From: Streptomyces rugosispiralis
GTDB lineage: Bacteria > Actinomycetota > Actinomycetes > Streptomycetales > Streptomycetaceae
DNA: 64,000 bases
Assembly: GCF_024505145.1 (NCBI RefSeq)
Contig: NZ_JANIAA010000001.1
Coordinates: 806,001 to 870,000, forward strand
Direction: 5' to 3'
Shown here piece after piece: positions 41,464 through 64,000 of the stretch. The first letter of the stretch is position 1; every line of letters starts with the position of its first letter. The notes beneath the pieces are model-generated. The model was not told the DNA's origin. It saw nothing but the letters and a program-made list of their open reading frames with translations, and ran no database searches. Made by a program: the position numbers and the translations under genes.

Positions 41464-42825
41464 GTGTTACGTACGACCCCGGCCCCGTCCGGCGAGGAGC
41501 GGTCGAAGATACGCCGCGTCCTCGAGGACCGGCTGACCGCCCTGGCCCGCGCCCATCAGGTGCCCGGCGCCCAACTCGCCCTGCACAGCGGCGGAACGAC
41601 CGTCGCCGTGGAGACCGGAGTCCTGGACGCGGACACCGGCGAGCCGTGCACCGCCGACGCGGCCGTGCCCATCGGCTCCATCACCAAGGCGTACACCGCG
41701 ACCGTGGTGATGCTCCTGGTGGCGGACGGCGATGTGGAGCTGGACGACCGGCTCGGCGACCATGTGCCGGAGCTGCGGCGGGCCGGTCCGCCGTGCACGG
41801 TGCGCCAGGTGCTCAGCCACACCGCGGGCCTTCCGTCCGGGCCCGACTCCGACCAGGTGGCCTCGCTGACCGCGGCGCGCTATCTGCTGGACCACTGCAC
41901 CGACCGCACCCTGGTGATGCCCCCGGGGACGGACTTCTCCTACTCCAACGCGGGCTATGTGGCCGCGGGCCGGCTGATCGAGACGGTCACCGGGATGAGC
42001 TGGCAGGAGGCCGTGCGGTCCGTTCTGCTCGATCCGCTGGGCACCGTGCCGTCCTTCGTCGGCACGGCCGGCGCCCCGCACCGGCCCACGGCGCGCGGCC
42101 ACTCGGCCAACAAGGCCACGGGCAGAACACGGCCGGTGCGGCAGAACCTCGCCCCCGCCGAGGCCGCGGCCGGCGCTCTGAGCGCCAGTGCCCTCGATCT
42201 GGTGGCGCTGGGCCGGGCCCATCTCGGCGACGGCACCGCGGGATCGCTGCCCCGCGAGCTCGCGGAGGAGATGCGCCGCCCGGTGCCCGGCGCCGACCCC
42301 GGTGTGCTGGCCGACGGCTGGGGCCTGGGCTGGGCGCTCTTCCGGCACGGCGACACCCTGTGGTTCGGGCACGACGGCAACGCCCAGGGCACCTCCTGCT
42401 TCCTGCGGGCCGATCCCGCCACCGGGGCGGTGGTCGGCTTCACCGCCAACGCGGGCACCGGCACCGAGCTGTGGCACGAACTCCTCGACGTCCTGGGCGA
42501 GATCACCGGCGTCCGGGTGCCCCCGACACCCGCCCCACGGCGCCTGGCCACCCCCATGGCCGCGACCTCGCAGTGCACCGGGCTCTATCTCAACGGCGAC
42601 ATCGAGTACCAGGTGACCATCAGCGACGGTGGCGGCCTCGCCCTGTCCGTGGACGGCGACCTCCCCGCGCCGCTGGTCTGCCACGAGGACCTCACCTGCG
42701 ATCTGGTGGACCCCTCCTCCGGACGCCGGCTCCCCGGCGGACGCTTCGTCCGCGATCCGCGGACCGGCGCCGTGGACCGGATCCAGCTCTCGGGCCGGAT
42801 GGCCCGTAAGAGCGCCCTGGTCTGA
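41464..42825 (+). CDS. Penicillin-binding-protein-type thioesterase candidate (SurE-like NRPS cyclase)
   Basis: A 453-residue serine hydrolase of the beta-lactamase/PBP superfamily with no signal peptide. Catalytic motifs are SxxK at S72-K75 (PIGSITKAY), YSN at Y160-N162, and H303 in WFGHDG. The C-terminal 80 residues ([27 protein letters not shown]) look like the lipocalin-type domain. Length, order and spacing match the stand-alone PBP-type thioesterases (SurE in surugamide synthesis, with S63, K66, Y154, H305 as I recall), which release and cyclise NRPS peptides in trans. The GTG at 41464 is chosen for AAGGAG 6 bp upstream; an ATG at 41416 overlapping the previous stop is possible. It is 136 bp upstream of the NRPS. 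A secreted DD-peptidase is less likely because export signals are absent. Confidence 0.75.
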   Translation: MLRTTPAPSGEERSKIRRVLEDRLTALARAHQVPGAQLALHSGGTTVAVETGVLDADTGEPCTADAAVPIGSITKAYTATVVMLLVADGDVELDDRLGDHVPELRRAGPPCTVRQVLSHTAGLPSGPDSDQVASLTAARYLLDHCTDRTLVMPPGTDFSYSNAGYVAAGRLIETVTGMSWQEAVRSVLLDPLGTVPSFVGTAGAPHRPTARGHSANKATGRTRPVRQNLAPAEAAAGALSASALDLVALGRAHLGDGTAGSLPRELAEEMRRPVPGADPGVLADGWGLGWALFRHGDTLWFGHDGNAQGTSCFLRADPATGAVVGFTANAGTGTELWHELLDVLGEITGVRVPPTPAPRRLATPMAATSQCTGLYLNGDIEYQVTISDGGGLALSVDGDLPAPLVCHEDLTCDLVDPSSGRRLPGGRFVRDPRTGAVDRIQLSGRMARKSALV

Positions 42826-42961
42826 GGTCCCCACCGCCCCGCACCCGGCCGTTCTCCCCACAGCTCCCCGGCCGGGCGCGGGCGCACCGGCTCGGTGCCG
42901 GCCGGCCCGAGCCGCCCCCCATATCCGCCCGTTCAACCGCTCTGAAGGGCCACAACCCACC

Positions 42962-61660
<18,699 letters not shown>

Positions 61661-61671
61661 GGAAGGACGAC

Positions 61672-64000
61672 ATGACGTCTTCGAGGAAGGATCGCGCATC
61701 CGCCCTGCCCGAGGAGTTGCGGGAGGCGCTGCGCCGCCGCCTCGCGGGCAAGGCCGGGCGCGCCGACGCCATCCCCCGTGCGGACCGCGCGCGGCCGCTG
61801 CCGCTGTCCTTCGCCCAGGAGCGGCTGTGGTTCCTGCACACCCTCCAGCCGGAGGAGGCGGGGTACAACAGCGCGCTGGCGCTGCGGCTGACCGGCGCCC
61901 TGGACGTGGCGGCGCTCTCCCGGGCGCTGGACGCCCTGGTGGAGCGCCATGAGGCGCTGCGGACCACGTTCGACGACCTCGACGGACGGCCCGCCCAGGT
62001 GGTGCGCCCGGCGGCGCACGTCCCGCTGCCGGTGGCCGACCTCACCGGCGCGGACGGGGACGCCGAGGCGCTGGACCGGCTGCTGCTGGCCGAGTACGCC
62101 CGGCCGTTCGAGCTGCGGACCGGTCCGGCGCTGCGGGCGCTGCTGATCCGCCTGGCCGAGGACGCGCACGTACTGCTGCTCACGGCCCATCACATCGTCA
62201 CCGACGGCTGGTCGATGGGGGTGCTGCAGGACGAGCTGTGCGCGCTGTACGACGCCGGGCCCGGCGCGGACCCGCTGCCCCCGGTGCCGGTGCAGTACCC
62301 GGACTTCGCCGTGTGGCAGCGGGAGCGGCTCTCGGGGGCCGCCCTGGACCGTCAGCTCGACTACTGGAAGGGGCGGCTGGACGGGGTCGTCCCGCTGGAG
62401 CTGCCCACCGACCGGCCCCGGCCCGCGGCGCCCACCTCGGCGGGGGCGATCCACGAGTTCACCGTGGGCCGCGCCACCGCGGACCGGCTGCGGGCGCTCG
62501 CGGCGCACGAGCGGACCACGCTGTTCACGGCGCTGGTCGCCGCCTGCCAGGGGCTGTTCGCCCGCTGGTCGGGGCAGGACGACATCGCCATCGGCACCGT
62601 CACCTCCGGCCGTGGCCGCACCGAACTCGAGCGCGCCGTCGGCTTCTTCGTCAACACGGTGGTGCTGCGCTCCGCGGTGGACACGGCCCGTTCCTACCGC
62701 GAGCTGCTGGCCGACGCCGGGGCCACGGTGCTGGACGCCTTCGCCCATGACGAGGCGCCGTACCAGCGGCTGGTGGAGGCCGTGGGGGCGCGCCGGGAGG
62801 CGGGCCGCAATCCGCTGTTCGACGCGATGGTGCTGCTGCACAGCGCGCCGAGGGGCGCGCCCCGGCTGTCCGGCCTGGCCGCGACGGGCGTGGCCGTGCC
62901 GCGCCGGTCGGCCACCTTCGACCTCAGCGTCGAGTTCGTCGAGGACGGGGAGGAGCTGCGGGGGCTGCTGGAGTACAGCACCGAGCTGTTCGACCAGGCG
63001 ACCGCCGAGCGGATGGCGGGACATCTGCTGGTGCTGCTCGACGGGGTGGCCGCCGAACCGGACCGGCCGGTGCGCGAGCTGCCCCTGCTCACGGACGGGG
63101 AGCGGCGGCGGATGTCGGCCGCCGGGCACGGCCCCGTGCTCGCGGTCGAACCGGCCACGTTCCCGGCGGTGTTCGAGGCGGCGGCGGCCCGTACCCCGGA
63201 AGCCACGGCGCTGGTGGCCTCCGATGCCAGCTACGGCTTCGCGGAGCTGAACGCGGCCGCCAACCGGCTGGCGCATCATCTGATCGCCCGGGGCGTGGGC
63301 CCGGAGCGCGTGGTCGGGGTGCGGCTGCCCCGGACCTCCGACATGATCGTGGCGATCCTGGGTGTGCTCAAGGCGGGCGGGGTCTATCTGCCGCTCGATC
63401 CCGAACTCCCCGCCGAGCGCCTCGCGTTCCTCCTCGCCGACGCCGAGCCCGCGCTGGTGCTCGACGAGGCCGCCCTGCGCGCCGTCCCGGCCACGCTGCC
63501 GGTGGCGAATCCCACGGACGCGGACCGTACCGCCGCGCTGCGCCCCGACGGCGCCGCCTACGTCCTGTACACCTCGGGCTCCACCGGCCGCCCGAAGGGG
63601 GTGGCCGTGGAGCACCGGTCGATGGTCAATCTGCTGGTCGGCCACCGCGAGGGCTTCGTGGCCGAGGCGGGCGGCGGACCGCTGCGCGCGGCGCTGACCG
63701 CGTCGTTCTCCTTCGACACCTCGCTGGAGGGGTTGCTGCTGCTGGCCGACGGCCATGAGCTGCATCTCATCGACGAGGCCACCCGGCTCGACCCGGCCGC
63801 GCTCGTGGCACGCGTCGCCGAGCACCGTATCGACTTCCTCGACCTCACCCCCTCGTATCTGCGGCAGCTCCTCCCGGCCGGGCTGCTGGACCACCCCCGG
63901 CACCGGCCGCGGGTGCTGATGCTGGGCGGCGAGGCCATCGGCTCGTCGCTGTGGCGGCGGCTGGCGGACACGCCGGGGACGACGGCGTACAACTTCTACG
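61672..64000 (+). CDS. Second NRPS gene (C-A..., 3' end outside window)
   Basis: The frame is open from ATG 61672, 11 bp after the first NRPS stop, to the window edge (776 codons). Residues about 40-480 form a condensation domain of LCL type ([51 protein letters not shown]). This fits an upstream module without an epimerase. The adenylation domain starts near residue 493 ([33 protein letters not shown]) and is cut before GPTE. Visible specificity positions read D-T-E-D-L-G-F, with acidic residues at 239 and 278 as in several lysine- or ornithine-type pockets, so a basic residue is a tentative guess. GGAAGG lies before the start codon. It is part of the same operon as the first NRPS. Confidence 0.9.
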   Translation, partial: MTSSRKDRASALPEELREALRRRLAGKAGRADAIPRADRARPLPLSFAQERLWFLHTLQPEEAGYNSALALRLTGALDVAALSRALDALVERHEALRTTFDDLDGRPAQVVRPAAHVPLPVADLTGADGDAEALDRLLLAEYARPFELRTGPALRALLIRLAEDAHVLLLTAHHIVTDGWSMGVLQDELCALYDAGPGADPLPPVPVQYPDFAVWQRERLSGAALDRQLDYWKGRLDGVVPLELPTDRPRPAAPTSAGAIHEFTVGRATADRLRALAAHERTTLFTALVAACQGLFARWSGQDDIAIGTVTSGRGRTELERAVGFFVNTVVLRSAVDTARSYRELLADAGATVLDAFAHDEAPYQRLVEAVGARREAGRNPLFDAMVLLHSAPRGAPRLSGLAATGVAVPRRSATFDLSVEFVEDGEELRGLLEYSTELFDQATAERMAGHLLVLLDGVAAEPDRPVRELPLLTDGERRRMSAAGHGPVLAVEPATFPAVFEAAAARTPEATALVASDASYGFAELNAAANRLAHHLIARGVGPERVVGVRLPRTSDMIVAILGVLKAGGVYLPLDPELPAERLAFLLADAEPALVLDEAALRAVPATLPVANPTDADRTAALRPDGAAYVLYTSGSTGRPKGVAVEHRSMVNLLVGHREGFVAEAGGGPLRAALTASFSFDTSLEGLLLLADGHELHLIDEATRLDPAALVARVAEHRIDFLDLTPSYLRQLLPAGLLDHPRHRPRVLMLGGEAIGSSLWRRLADTPGTTAYNFY

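Noticed and set aside
41464..42825. Beta-lactamase or self-resistance gene
   Set aside because: The SxxK/YSN/HDG set fits class C/PBP enzymes, but there is no signal peptide, which a beta-lactamase or DD-peptidase would need. Length and context fit a PBP-type thioesterase better.

Overview
The window reads as chromosome of a high-GC actinomycete, almost certainly Streptomyces. Nearly every gene shows strong G/C bias at third codon positions, GTG and TTG starts are common, and the content is typical: a Tat-exported metallophosphoesterase, a GH92 mannosidase, roadblock proteins, several P450/LysR/TetR/IclR genes, and a very large NRPS. No rRNA, tRNA, CRISPR array or intact insertion sequence was seen.

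Layout. 1-6.0 kb: secreted phosphoesterase, FhaA-N-like protein, GH92 mannosidase, a 168-bp MITE-like palindrome, and a secreted beta-helix protein. 6.06-9.07 kb: a decayed sugar ABC permease/isomerase operon joined head to head with a truncated LysR gene. 9.2-12.7 kb: a DUF4142 protein and a four-gene operon of three roadblock/LC7-type proteins plus a DUF4388/PATAN-like protein. 12.8-19.2 kb: an aldaric-acid catabolic block (talarate/galactarate dehydratase, GntP-type permease, glucarate dehydratase) with a divergent LysR and an MFS gene. 19.3-30.3 kb: two P450s, an RsbW-like ATPase, IclR plus glycerol kinase, an SseB-like protein, UppP, an old yellow enzyme divergent from an ECF sigma factor, and an XRE regulator. 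30.3-36.7 kb: N-acylamino acid racemase, GNAT acyltransferase, PucR regulator, M20 deacylase and amino-acid permease. Together these match a known D-to-L amino acid conversion route. 36.8-39.0 kb: TetR/SDR pair with palindromes, then a small membrane protein and a Cys-rich protein with an alpha-CTD-like HhH.

39.3-64.0 kb is the most distinctive part. It holds a secreted copper amine oxidase split over two genes, a cytosolic penicillin-binding-protein-type serine hydrolase whose length and catalytic residues fit the stand-alone SurE-type NRPS cyclases, and a 6232-residue five-module NRPS (A-T / C-A-T-E / C-A-T-E / C-A-T-E / C-A-T). A second NRPS gene (C-A...) runs off the end. The assembly line has no starter C domain and three epimerases, and no integrated thioesterase is visible, so the likely product is a head-to-tail cyclised peptide rich in D residues. 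The rest of the cluster lies beyond position 64000.

All calls come from reading the sequence by eye. Family assignments rest on recalled motifs, and no database search was run.
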